From contig CAWIMQ010000006.1 of the NCBI GenBank assembly GCA_963837265.1, forward strand, positions 682,001 to 746,000: a stretch of DNA of 64,000 bases. The letters are read 5' to 3'. Positions within the stretch are counted from its first letter, which is position 1, and the number at the start of each line of letters is the position of its first letter. A program made the translations under genes and the position numbers. This document shows, piece after piece, positions 1 through 7,637 of this stretch. Origin of the DNA: DATBLE01 sp963837265. Lineage in GTDB: Bacteria; Actinomycetota; Thermoleophilia; Gaiellales; Gaiellaceae. Under the pieces are notes generated by a model. The model saw only the letters and a list, made by a program, of their open reading frames with translations, did not search any database and was not told the origin of the DNA.

Positions 1-2
1 TG

Positions 3-80
3 CCGGTGGAGCTGACCGGCCTGCTCTCGAAGGTCACCGGCCTCGCCGAGGACTCCTTCGGCGACGGCGGCAGGCGCTGA
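3..80 (+). CDS. C-terminal end of an unidentified gene (cut by window start)
   Basis: An open frame enters from the left edge and stops at TGA 78-80, giving 25 residues ending in GDGGRR. The frame and plus orientation are plausible because the next gene is convergent and begins its 3' end 27 nt later. Too little is present to name a family; it could also be a chance open frame. Confidence 0.4.
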   Translation, partial: PVELTGLLSKVTGLAEDSFGDGGRR

Positions 81-107
81 GCGTCCTCGCGCCCGCCGTG
101 GCCGTCG

Positions 108-875
108 TCAGCGCCGCCGCAGCCGACTGAGCAGCCGGCGGGCTCCCAGGACCGGCCGGAGGACCCGCCGGGCCTCCGCGAGCTGCGCCTCCGACTGCTC
201 GTACAGCTCGCGCCACCGCCGCGCCTCGGCCTTCGCCTTCCGCGCTTTCTTCTGCGCCTTGCGCGCCTTCCGGGCCGCCTCGTCGGCCCGGAACGCGGAG
301 TCCTTCCACGCATTCGCGTCGTGGTGGACCGCGTACGCGCGCTCGTCCACCGCCGTCGCCTTCGCGTAGAAGAGCTCCTGCTCGAAGACCCTTGCCTCCG
401 GATGGCGCTTGACGATCCCGTCGAAGAAGATCGGGCCGGTCCTCCGCTTGTCGTAGCCGCGGAACTCGCCCGGGCGGATCTCCTCGAGCGCCCGATCCAG
501 GATCGGATGCTCCGGGACAGCCCCGATGATCGCGTGGTTGACCCGGCCCTTGCCGACCGCGGCGGTGAAGAAGTCGAGGTCCTCGATCAGCGGCTCGATC
601 GAGCGCAGGCACTCGAAGTCGGTATCGAGGTAGACGCCGCCGAACCGCCAGACCAGCTCCAGGCGGAGGATGTCGCAGCGCTCGACCGGCGAGCGCAGCC
701 GCTCGTACGCCTCGGGCCGGCGGAGCCCCTGGGGCAGGTTCTCCTCCGTCCAGAGGCGAAGCTCCCACCCAGGGTGGTGATCGGGCCACGTCCGCCCGTA
801 GCGCGCGAACTCCTGCGGGAGAGGGTCGGGCCCGACCCAGACCTGGTGGAAGACGCGCGGAATCAGCACCGGCAA
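108..875 (-). CDS. Glycosyltransferase with DXD motif (GT32/Och1-like sugar-binding region)
   Basis: The 255-residue protein begins with a motif typical of the Gly_transf_sug family (IPRVFHQVWVG) and has the family's acidic metal/nucleotide-sugar site in GGVYLDTDFE near residue 80. It is expected to transfer a sugar from a nucleotide donor, perhaps to a surface glycan. The last 60 residues are Lys/Arg/Ala-rich and predicted helical (KARKAQKKARK), an unusual basic coiled tail. The start is a TTG at 875; a GTG two codons in is equally possible. It stands alone, convergent with the gene fragment at the window edge and next to a tRNA. The fold assignment is fairly secure; the acceptor is unknown. 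Confidence 0.8.
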   Translation of the reverse strand: MPVLIPRVFHQVWVGPDPLPQEFARYGRTWPDHHPGWELRLWTEENLPQGLRRPEAYERLRSPVERCDILRLELVWRFGGVYLDTDFECLRSIEPLIEDLDFFTAAVGKGRVNHAIIGAVPEHPILDRALEEIRPGEFRGYDKRRTGPIFFDGIVKRHPEARVFEQELFYAKATAVDERAYAVHHDANAWKDSAFRADEAARKARKAQKKARKAKAEARRWRELYEQSEAQLAEARRVLRPVLGARRLLSRLRRR

Positions 876-930
876 GAGCTATAGCAGGGCCGGTCCGCCG
901 AGGAGGGCACGCCTTCTCGCAGGCCGTCTC

Positions 931-1021
931 TGGTGCCGGGGACGGGACTCGAACCCGTACGCCCCCGATGGGGACACCTGGTTTTAAGCCAGGCGCGTCT
1001 CGCCAGTTCCGCCACCCCGGC
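931..1021 (-). tRNA. tRNA-Leu (anticodon TAA)
   Basis: On the minus strand a 7-bp acceptor stem GCCGGGG/CCCCGGC closes a cloverleaf with a long variable arm (class II), the T-loop GTTCGAGTCC and an encoded 3' CCA. The anticodon stem CCTGG/CCAGG holds the loop CTTAAAA, so the anticodon is TAA, reading UUA/UUG. In a genome this GC-rich UUA is rare, so this tRNA probably serves mainly UUG. It is a single gene, with nothing else RNA-like beside it. Confidence 0.95.
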
Positions 1022-1078
1022 GCGAGCCAGGATAGCCCGCCCCGGGCGCGGCAGGACCGGCGCGGCGCGGCGGGTGCG

Positions 1079-1687
1079 TCAGGTCCCGGGCGTGAGGCTG
1101 GAGACCGAGTAGCGCTCGGGGCCTTTGCCGCGGAACTCGTCGCGGAACGCGGCGAACGCCCGCCGGTCGAAGCGCGGGCAGCTCGCGACCACGTTCTTCC
1201 CGTTCGTGATGTTCCCGTTCTTGATCTGAACCGTCCACGCGGTCAGGTAGATGCTCGCGCCCGGTGCCTTGTGGGCGGGGTACGTGATGCCGGAGGTCCG
1301 CTCGTCGATCGGGGTGACGAGCATCGCGTTCGGGCTCGAGTCGTAGAACTCGGAGACCGCCTGGCGCTCCGCGTCGGAGACGTTCGGCCCCTCCCAGATC
1401 ACGATCCCGCCGTGCTCCTCGTTGTGCACGGCCTGCCGCGGGTCAACCGTCTGCGTGTAGTTGCCCCAGAGGCCCGGGGCGGCGTAGTGCTTGCCACTCG
1501 TCGGTGGGTAGGTCGAGTACGTGACCGCGTCGGTCAGGTTCTGGATGTGTTGCGCCGACGGCGAGGCCTTCGACGTGGACAGGGTGCAGCCCGCGGCGCG
1601 CATGGTCGCGGCGATCGCCTGCGGGTTGCCGGCGCTGCTGCTCCCGCCGCCCTTGACGAGGACGAAGATCACGACGACCGCCAGCAC
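1079..1687 (-). CDS. DUF3105 membrane-anchored protein, N-terminus uncertain (probable frameshift)
   Basis: The C-terminal 150 residues carry the DUF3105 signature: PPTSGKHY, then the pattern around VHNEEHGGIVIW. The frame is open upstream to about 1850 and encodes the rest of a transmembrane helix (GVSGAGIVVLAVVVIFVLV) preceded by basic residues, so the GTG at 1687 would cut the helix in half. No ATG, GTG or TTG occurs in frame further up. A good start (ATG 1826, MAKRKPRTAPTS) lies in another frame, and joining the two needs a one-base shift near 1784. The gene is therefore probably longer than drawn, ending its 5' side at 1826. It is an extracytoplasmic domain of unknown function on one N-terminal membrane helix. 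Confidence 0.75.
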   Translation of the reverse strand: MLAVVVIFVLVKGGGSSSAGNPQAIAATMRAAGCTLSTSKASPSAQHIQNLTDAVTYSTYPPTSGKHYAAPGLWGNYTQTVDPRQAVHNEEHGGIVIWEGPNVSDAERQAVSEFYDSSPNAMLVTPIDERTSGITYPAHKAPGASIYLTAWTVQIKNGNITNGKNVVASCPRFDRRAFAAFRDEFRGKGPERYSVSSLTPGT

Positions 1688-1841
1688 GACGATCCCGGCA
1701 CCCGAGACGCCGAACAGGAGCGACCGCCTCTGCCGGTCGTTCAGCCCCGAATGGGGCTCGTGCCGCCGCTTCGGCGCCTGGACCCTGCGCGGAGGTTGGG
1801 GCGGTGCGGGGCTTCCTCTTCGCCACGGGCTGGCCAGGGTA

Positions 1842-3719
1842 TCAGGCGCTGAGCAGCGCTTCCTGGGCGAAGAACTCCGCGACCGCAGCTCTTTCGGAGG
1901 CGATCGGGCACCGCGGCAGCGAGTCGAGAAAGGCGCGCCCGTACGGCTGCGTCCGGAGGCGCGGGTCGAGGATCGCGATCACGCCACGGTCGGCGTGAGA
2001 CCTGATCAGCCGGCCGAAGCCCTGACGGAGCTGGAGCACCGCCGAGGGCAGCGAGTACTCGCGGAACCAGTCGCCCCCGAGCGCTGCGATCCGCTCGCAC
2101 CTCGCCTCGACGAGCGGGTCGCCGGGGGCCGCGAAGGGAAGCTTGTCGATCACGAGCAGCGACAGCGACTCGCCCGGCACGTCGACTCCCTGCCAGAACG
2201 TGGACGTGGCGACGAGCACGGACGCGACCTCGTCGCGGAAGCGGTCGAGCAGCCGCTCGCGCGGCGCCTCGCCCTGGACCAGGACCTCGTACGGCACCCG
2301 CCCGCGGATTCCGCCCGCCACGGCCTCGAGCGCGCGGTACGAGCTGGTGAGCACGAGCGCACGGCCCGCGGACAGCCGGCAGAGGGCGGCGACCTCGTCG
2401 ACGACCCGCGCCAGCGCGCCGTCGGCCCGCGGGCTCGGCAGCCCGCGCGGCAGGTAGAGGAGCGCCTGCGAGCGGAAGTCGTACGGCGAGCCCACCGTCA
2501 GCTCTCGGGCCTCATGGAGGCCGAGCCGCTCCCGGACGAAGCCGAACTCGCCGCCCGCGTCGAGCGTCGCGGAGACGAGCACGGCGGTCGGGCCTGCGCC
2601 CCAGAGCAGCTCCTCGAGCGCGGGGCCGACGTCGATCGGCGCCCAGGCGAGCAGGTCCGGCTCGGCCCAGACCACCCGGTTGCCGTCGTCGTCCTCGAGG
2701 CACGCGGCCGCGTCCGCGGCGAGCCGGACCGCCCGGACGGCCACCGCGTCCACCTCGTCGCTCCTCCCCTCGAGCGCCTTCGCCAGCTCGCCGAGGCGCG
2801 CGGCCAGCGCGTCGACCGGCTCCACCGGCACCTCGCGCAGCCGCCTGCGGCCGGAGGCAGGCGCGACCGCGGCGAGCAGGCGAAGCCCGGCGGCTTCGAC
2901 CCGGTCGAGCGCCCGTGCCGGCGCGGGAACCATCGCCTCGCGGCAGGCACGGTCCGTGTCCCGGAGGAGTCGCTGGATCACGGGCCCGCTGACGCGGCCG
3001 CCGAGCCAGGCGGCAGCCGACTCCTCGAGCCTGTGCGCCTCGTCGAACACGACCGCGTCGTGCTCGGGAAGCACGGCGGGAACGTCGCGCGAGCGGAGGC
3101 CGAGGTCGGCGAAGTAGAGGGCGTGGTTGACGACGACGAGCTCGGCGTGCGAGGCGCGCTCGCGCGCCGCTTCGGAGAAGCACGCCCCGGCGAACACGCA
3201 CCGGCGCCCGAGGCAGCGGTCGCCGCCCACGGCGATCTCCGCCCACACCGCATCGGGCGGCTCGACCTCGAGCTCGGCCCGGTCGCCGGTCTCGGTCGTC
3301 TCGATCCAGCCGCGCATCGCCTCGAACGCGGCCCCGTCGCCGGCGCGGTCGAAGAGCTGCCCGCCGAGGAGCTCGAAGCCGTGCAGCGCGTTACGGCACA
3401 GGTAGTTCTGGCGTCCCTTCAGGACGGCGACCTTCACGTCGCGGCCGAGCGCGGCGGCGGCCACCGGCACGTCCTTGGTGAGAAGCTGCTCCTGGAGCGC
3501 CTTGGTCGCGGTCGAGACCACCACCCGCCGGCCCGACTCGAGCGCCGGAATCAGGTAGGCGAGGCTCTTGCCGGTGCCCGTCCCGGCCTCGGCGAGCAGA
3601 TGCTCGGCGGAGGCGAGGGCGGCCTCGACGGCGGTCGCGAGCGCGACCTGCTCGGGACGCGCCTCGTAGCCTGCGAGCACCTGCTCGAGGCGCCCACCCG
3701 GACCGAACAGCGACTCCAC
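1842..3719 (-). CDS. dinG: DinG/XPD-family ATP-dependent DNA helicase with Fe-S cluster
   Basis: A 625-residue superfamily 2 helicase. Walker A AGTGTGKS is at about 45-52 and the DEAH box at 226-229. Four cysteines (about C108, C169, C174, C180) match the [4Fe-4S] domain of XPD/DinG helicases. The C-terminal half has the family's QGFGRLIRS motif. Such enzymes unwind DNA 5'-3', clearing R-loops and damaged forks. The GTG at 3719 is preferred because the conserved N-terminus begins right there; the frame runs on upstream but without family similarity. A LexA-type site 32 nt upstream suggests SOS induction, as for DinG in other bacteria. It stands alone and is divergent from the small gene/rmuC pair. 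Confidence 0.9.
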   Translation of the reverse strand: MESLFGPGGRLEQVLAGYEARPEQVALATAVEAALASAEHLLAEAGTGTGKSLAYLIPALESGRRVVVSTATKALQEQLLTKDVPVAAAALGRDVKVAVLKGRQNYLCRNALHGFELLGGQLFDRAGDGAAFEAMRGWIETTETGDRAELEVEPPDAVWAEIAVGGDRCLGRRCVFAGACFSEAARERASHAELVVVNHALYFADLGLRSRDVPAVLPEHDAVVFDEAHRLEESAAAWLGGRVSGPVIQRLLRDTDRACREAMVPAPARALDRVEAAGLRLLAAVAPASGRRRLREVPVEPVDALAARLGELAKALEGRSDEVDAVAVRAVRLAADAAACLEDDDGNRVVWAEPDLLAWAPIDVGPALEELLWGAGPTAVLVSATLDAGGEFGFVRERLGLHEARELTVGSPYDFRSQALLYLPRGLPSPRADGALARVVDEVAALCRLSAGRALVLTSSYRALEAVAGGIRGRVPYEVLVQGEAPRERLLDRFRDEVASVLVATSTFWQGVDVPGESLSLLVIDKLPFAAPGDPLVEARCERIAALGGDWFREYSLPSAVLQLRQGFGRLIRSHADRGVIAILDPRLRTQPYGRAFLDSLPRCPIASERAAVAEFFAQEALLSA

Positions 3720-3750
3720 GCGCAACAGCGTACGGAGGGCCGCGGTCGGA

Positions 3751-3762
3751 GAACGTGTGTTC
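3751..3762 (-). promoter_or_regulatory. Probable LexA (SOS) box upstream of the dinG-like helicase
   Basis: GAAC-GTGT-GTTC is a perfect match to the Gram-positive/actinobacterial LexA operator core GAAC-N4-GTTC. It lies 32 nt before the helicase start and 47 nt before a TTGACA promoter reading the other way, so it could also influence the divergent operon. Confidence 0.65.
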
Positions 3763-3808
3763 CGTTCGTTCGCGCGCCAAAAGGTCGCAACGTGCGACGA
3801 TTTCGTGC

Positions 3809-3838
3809 TTGACAGGCGGTCTGCGACTGGATTAGAGT
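3809..3838 (+). promoter_or_regulatory. Sigma70-type promoter for the small His-rich gene and rmuC
   Basis: A perfect -35 TTGACA (3809-3814) is followed after 18 nt by TAGAGT (3833-3838), a 4/6 match to the -10. Transcription would start near 3845, giving a leader of about 100 nt before the ATG at 3943. Confidence 0.55.
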
Positions 3839-3847
3839 CCCGCGCGT

Positions 3848-3901
3848 CAGATCCGGTAGGCTTTCGGGCTCGCCGGATCTGGCATTTTTCGTGCCTTTTT
3901 T
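3848..3901 (+). terminator. Terminator-like hairpin with T-runs in the leader of the small gene/rmuC
   Basis: A 9-bp stem CAGATCCGG/CCGGATCTG (3848-3856 with 3873-3881) is followed by a T5 run and a GGCA...TGCC mini-stem ending in a T6 run (3896-3901). It starts only a few bases after the predicted transcription start, so it is either an attenuator in the leader or the end of a very short RNA. Confidence 0.5.
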
Positions 3902-3942
3902 CGATACTCCAATCTCCGTCCCCGCGAGAATAGGAGTCGACG

Positions 3943-4104
3943 ATGGGGTTCCTGGACAAGCTGCTCGGCCGCAAGAAGGACGACGCGGAAGGCATGCAGA
4001 CGGCACCGCCGCCCGCGACCATGCCGGAAGGCGACACGAGCAGGCCCTCGGCGCAGGACGAGGGTGAGCACGAGCACGAGGGCGAGCACGACCACGAGCA
4101 CTGA
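3943..4104 (+). CDS. Small His/Glu-rich protein, possible metal binder
   Basis: The 53-residue protein starts MGFLDKLLGRKKDD and ends in EHEHEGEHDHEH. An AGGAG ribosome binding site lies 6 nt before ATG 3943, which makes the start convincing. The amphipathic N-terminal helix might touch a membrane or protein, and the alternating His/Glu tail could bind divalent metal; both are inferences. It is followed directly by rmuC (the TGA touches a possible GTG start of rmuC), so the two are probably cotranscribed. I do not recognise a named family. Confidence 0.7.
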   Translation: MGFLDKLLGRKKDDAEGMQTAPPPATMPEGDTSRPSAQDEGEHEHEGEHDHEH

Positions 4105-4179
4105 GTGATCCCGTCGCGGCCCGCCGCCCGGCGGGCCGCGACCGCTCCGTCCGATCCGCCCGCTACGTTCTTCGGCCCG

Positions 4180-5337
4180 ATGCTGATCGGAGCTTTCGTC
4201 GTCGGCGCAATCGTGGGCGCTCTCGCCGCCTGGCTCGTCCTGCGCGAGCGCCTCGCCGCGCAGCGGACAGCGGCCGGCGAGGCCTCGACCACCTTCAAGG
4301 CGCTCTCCGCCGAGGCCCTGAGGGAGAGCAACGACTCGTTCCTGCAGCTCGCCCGCACGCAGCTCGAGCCGATCGCGGAGACGCTGAAGGTCTTCGACGA
4401 GAAGACGCAGTCGCTCGATCGGGATCGCCAGCGCGCATATGGTGCGCTGACCGAGCAGGTGAAGGCGCTCGCCGAGGGGCAGGAGCGGCTGCGCGCGGAG
4501 ACCGGCAACCTGCGGACCGCGCTCCGGGCCCCGCACGTGCGGGGGCGGTGGGGTGAGATCCAGCTCAGGCGCGTCGTCGAGCTGGCGGGGATGCTCGCCC
4601 ACTGCGACTTCGAGGAGCAGACGACCGCCACCGACGGCGAGGGCCACGCGTTGCGCCCCGATCTCCTCGTGCGCCTGCCGGGCGGAAAGCGCGTCGTCGT
4701 CGACGCGAAGGCCCCGCTCGCCGCCTATCTCGACGCCCTGGAGGCCGAGGACGACGGAGAACGGCGGCTGCATCTCCAGAGCCATGCGCGGCAGGTGCGC
4801 GAGCACATCACCAGGCTCGGCGCGAAGCGGTACTGGCAGCAGTTCGAGCCGGCTCCGGAGTTCGTGATCATGTTCCTCCCCGACGAGACCTTCTTCCGGG
4901 TGGCCTGCGAGGCCGATTCGGAGCTCCTGGAGGTCGGCCCCGAGTCCGGGGTGCTGCCGTCCTCGCCCACGACCCTGATCGGGCTGCTCAAGGTCTTCGC
5001 CTACGCCTGGCAGCAGGAGACGATCGCCGAGGACGCCCGTGAGATCGCGGGGCTCGGCCGCGAGCTGTACGAGCGGCTCGGCGTGTTCGCCTCCCATTTC
5101 GCGAAGGTCGGGCGCGCTCTCGACACGGCTGTCGGCGCGTACAACCAGGCGACCGGGTCGCTGGAGCGACGGCTGCTCGTCACCGGACGCAAGCTCGCGG
5201 AGCACGGGGCGGGGTCGGGTCACCTCCCCGAGACCGAGCCGCTGGAGCGCTCGTCGGTCCCGCTCACCGCCGCCGAGCTCACCCGCGCCGAGGCCGTGCA
5301 GCCGGAGCTCGCTCCGCCCGCCGCCGACGCAGCGTGA
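4180..5337 (+). CDS. rmuC: RmuC-family DNA recombination/limiting protein
   Basis: The protein begins with a membrane helix (MLIGAFVVGAIVGALAAWLV), followed by a coiled-coil stretch and then the RmuC nuclease-like core: RGRWGEIQLRRVVELAGM, PDLLVRLPGGKRVVVDAK and a YAWQQE segment. RmuC limits inversions and rearrangements at repeats, and its core resembles PD-(D/E)XK nucleases. I chose ATG 4180 because the membrane helix then starts at residue 1, as is usual; an in-frame GTG at 4105, touching the preceding stop, would add 25 residues. Its length of 385 residues is normal. It probably shares the promoter at 3809 and perhaps the SOS control of the divergent helicase. Confidence 0.88.
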   Translation: MLIGAFVVGAIVGALAAWLVLRERLAAQRTAAGEASTTFKALSAEALRESNDSFLQLARTQLEPIAETLKVFDEKTQSLDRDRQRAYGALTEQVKALAEGQERLRAETGNLRTALRAPHVRGRWGEIQLRRVVELAGMLAHCDFEEQTTATDGEGHALRPDLLVRLPGGKRVVVDAKAPLAAYLDALEAEDDGERRLHLQSHARQVREHITRLGAKRYWQQFEPAPEFVIMFLPDETFFRVACEADSELLEVGPESGVLPSSPTTLIGLLKVFAYAWQQETIAEDAREIAGLGRELYERLGVFASHFAKVGRALDTAVGAYNQATGSLERRLLVTGRKLAEHGAGSGHLPETEPLERSSVPLTAAELTRAEAVQPELAPPAADAA

Positions 5338-5394
5338 GGTCGCGGCGCGGGCAGTCGCCTCTCTGGTAGCCGCCGGCCGCGCAGCGGGCGGCGG

Positions 5395-6528
5395 CTAGTA
5401 CCTGAGCAGCGCGCCGATGCCCTCGACGGCGTCGAGGTCGTCGTGCGTCGTCACCGCCCAGACGCTGCCGCCGTTGGCGAGCGTCTGGTGGACGGCGAGA
5501 TCGAGCCCGTCAGCGGTCGCATCCATGCGGGTGCCGTCGAGCGGGCACGTCCCCGCGATGGTGGCGACGCGTCCACAGCTGGGGCAACGCCAGGCCGGGT
5601 GCTCCGTCCCGTCCTGGTAGAGGAGGAGCTCGACCCGCCCGTCCGAGGCGGCCTCGAGCGTCGGCCCCCAGCCCGCCGCCGCGCGTCCGTCGCGCCCGGC
5701 CTCCTCGTGCCAGCGTTCGAGCGCGCGCTCCTCCTCCCGCGCGCGCCACTCCTCGAGGACGGGCAGCGCCGCCTCGAGCAGCTCGGGCGGCCCGGCATGC
5801 GCCTCCGCCGTCGTCGAGCCGACGATCGACGCCTGTACGTCCTTCGACAGCAGGTCGCCGAAGGCGGCGCGAGTTCCCTCCCAGGAGACGACGACGATCC
5901 GCTCGGGCCCGCGGCGCACGCACCGGTCGAGCTCGCCGGCAACCCGCTGGAGATGCTCCTGGACGAGGTGCTCGATATGGCGCTGGTACCGCGCCTGCGA
6001 CCAGCCGCCCTGGTCGTGCCGTCCGGGCTGCTCCTCGGTCCTGTCGACGAAGGCATGCAGCCTGCCGCCCCTCAGCCGGTAGAGCTCGCCGCGCTCGCGG
6101 CCGACGACGGCGACGAGGGCGCCCTCTCCCCGGCCGACGAGCGGGACGAGCGGGGCGAGGTACAGCTCGTCGTTCACCTTCAGCGCGTCCGGGACCGACT
6201 CGGTGAGCGTCATCGGGCGCCACAGGTTGTCGAGCTCCGAGGTGAACACGGCGAGGCCGTGCGCGCCGTCCCGGACGAGCTCCTCCGCGACGAAGCGCCG
6301 GATCCGATCGATGTCGCCCTTCAGGCTCTTCCGCTGCTCGTGCGTCAGGTCCCCGCGGTCGGCGTGCCGGGCAGCCTCGGAGAGGAGCGAGCTCAGCCGG
6401 GTGGAGACGTCGCCCGCGGTGGGCGCAACCGCCGGGTCGAGGTCGAGGTAGACGGTGAGGGCGGCCCCCTTGACCGCGCGAAAGCCGGCGAGGTCTCGCA
6501 GTACGTCCCAGCTCACCGTTGCCGCCAT
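5395..6528 (-). CDS. Bacterial archaeo-eukaryotic release-factor-like protein (baeRF family 10, Vms1-like)
   Basis: A 377-residue protein with an eRF1/Vms1-like layout: N-terminal domain with YLDLDP, a middle loop QGGWSQARYQRHIE in the place of the release-factor GGQ loop, then a domain ending in a zinc-ribbon pair CPSC...CPLDG near residue 330. Families of this kind are thought to act on peptidyl-tRNA during ribosome rescue; activity here is inference. The start at ATG 6528 has a purine-rich AGGGGG site 8 nt upstream. It is divergent from trxB, across a short region with an oxidative-stress-type promoter facing trxB, so a stress role is plausible but unproven. Confidence 0.75.
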   Translation of the reverse strand: MAATVSWDVLRDLAGFRAVKGAALTVYLDLDPAVAPTAGDVSTRLSSLLSEAARHADRGDLTHEQRKSLKGDIDRIRRFVAEELVRDGAHGLAVFTSELDNLWRPMTLTESVPDALKVNDELYLAPLVPLVGRGEGALVAVVGRERGELYRLRGGRLHAFVDRTEEQPGRHDQGGWSQARYQRHIEHLVQEHLQRVAGELDRCVRRGPERIVVVSWEGTRAAFGDLLSKDVQASIVGSTTAEAHAGPPELLEAALPVLEEWRAREEERALERWHEEAGRDGRAAAGWGPTLEAASDGRVELLLYQDGTEHPAWRCPSCGRVATIAGTCPLDGTRMDATADGLDLAVHQTLANGGSVWAVTTHDDLDAVEGIGALLRY

Positions 6529-6594
6529 CCCAGTAGCCCCCTTTTGTCGACGACGGGCGATTGTAGTCACGCGCCCGGCCTCGGCCGTGGGGTA

Positions 6595-6620
6595 GGAATC
6601 ACCGGCGGTGAAATCTCGTT
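6595..6620 (+). promoter_or_regulatory. SigR/SigH-type promoter of trxB
   Basis: GGAAT (6595-6599), 18 nt, then GTT (6618-6620) is an exact fit to the GGAAT-N18/19-GTT consensus of the actinobacterial thiol-stress sigma factor SigR/SigH. Thioredoxin reductase is a classic member of that regulon. The ATG at 6631 is so near that the transcript may be nearly leaderless. Confidence 0.7.
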
Positions 6621-6630
6621 TAATACAGGT

Positions 6631-7599
6631 ATGAGCGACGTCCGCGAGGTGATCGTGATCGGCGGCGGGCCCGCCGGCTACACCGCAGCGCTGTACAGCG
6701 CCCGGGCCAACCTCCGTCCACTCGTGATCGAGGGCTTCCAGTGGGGCGGCCAGCTGATGATCACGAGCGACGTCGAGAACTACCCCGGCTATCCGGACGG
6801 GATCCTCGGGCCGGAGATGATGCAGCAGTTCCGCTACCAGGCGGAGCGGTTCGGCGCCGAGTTCGTCACGGACGACGTCACCCGGGTCGACTTCTCGGAG
6901 CGGCCGTTCCACGTCTGGGCCGGCGACGCCGAGTACCGGGCCGGGTCGGTGATCGTGGCCACGGGCGCGACCGCCCGCCAGCTCGGGCTCGAGTCGGAGC
7001 GCTCGCTGCAGGGCCGCGGCGTCACCTATTGCGCGACCTGCGACGGCGCCTTCTACCGCGACCTCGACGTTGTCGTCGTCGGCGGCGGAGACTCGGCGAT
7101 GGAGGAGGCGACCTTCCTGACGAAGTTCGCCTCCAGGGTGACGGTCGTCCACCGCCGGAGCGAGTTCCGCGCGTCGCCGATCATGGTCGACCGCGCGCGG
7201 GCGAACGAGAAGATCGGGTTCCTGACCCCGTTCGCCGTCGAGGAGGTGCTCGCGGGCGACGACGGGAAGATGCGTGCCGTCCTGCTCCGGAACGTCGAGA
7301 CCGGCGACACCCGCGAGCTCGAGGCCAGGGGCCTCTTCGTCGCGATCGGCCACGATCCGACGACCGCCCTCTTCCTCGACCAGCTCGACCACGACGAGGC
7401 CGGCTATCTCGTCACCAGGCCCGGCTCGACCGAGACGAACGTTCCGGGCGTGTTCGCCGCCGGCGACGTTCAGGATCACACCTACCGGCAGGCGGTCACG
7501 GCGGCGGGCTCGGGCTGCATGGCGGCGCTCGACGCCGAGCGTTTCCTGGCCACGCGCGCGGGCCACGTCGAGAGCGCCCTCACCGCGCCCCGCGTCTAG
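6631..7599 (+). CDS. trxB: Thioredoxin reductase
   Basis: A 322-residue flavoprotein. The FAD site GGGPAGYTAAL is at residues 11-21, the redox-active CATC at 134-137, the NADPH site GGGDSAMEE follows, and the C-terminal FAD contact is GVFAAGDV. It uses NADPH to reduce thioredoxin in the cytoplasm, keeping protein thiols reduced. The start ATG 6631 fits the family exactly. The upstream SigR-type promoter implies induction by disulfide stress. It is monocistronic or followed by corA after 38 nt. Confidence 0.97.
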   Translation: MSDVREVIVIGGGPAGYTAALYSARANLRPLVIEGFQWGGQLMITSDVENYPGYPDGILGPEMMQQFRYQAERFGAEFVTDDVTRVDFSERPFHVWAGDAEYRAGSVIVATGATARQLGLESERSLQGRGVTYCATCDGAFYRDLDVVVVGGGDSAMEEATFLTKFASRVTVVHRRSEFRASPIMVDRARANEKIGFLTPFAVEEVLAGDDGKMRAVLLRNVETGDTRELEARGLFVAIGHDPTTALFLDQLDHDEAGYLVTRPGSTETNVPGVFAAGDVQDHTYRQAVTAAGSGCMAALDAERFLATRAGHVESALTAPRV

Positions 7600-7637
7600 T
7601 CAGCGCCGGCCGAAGGCGACGCTAGCGTTGCCTGCGC

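Noticed and set aside
1521..3812. Very long open frames on the strand opposite the helicase (and likewise opposite rmuC, addA/addB, smc, recG and others)
   Set aside because: They follow from high GC at third codon positions; their products are Arg/Ala/Gly/Pro-rich without any family motif, while the other strand holds clear proteins.
3720..4631. Upstream extension of the helicase frame by about 300 codons
   Set aside because: It runs antisense through the small His-rich gene and rmuC and shows no similarity; the conserved helicase N-terminus starts at 3719.
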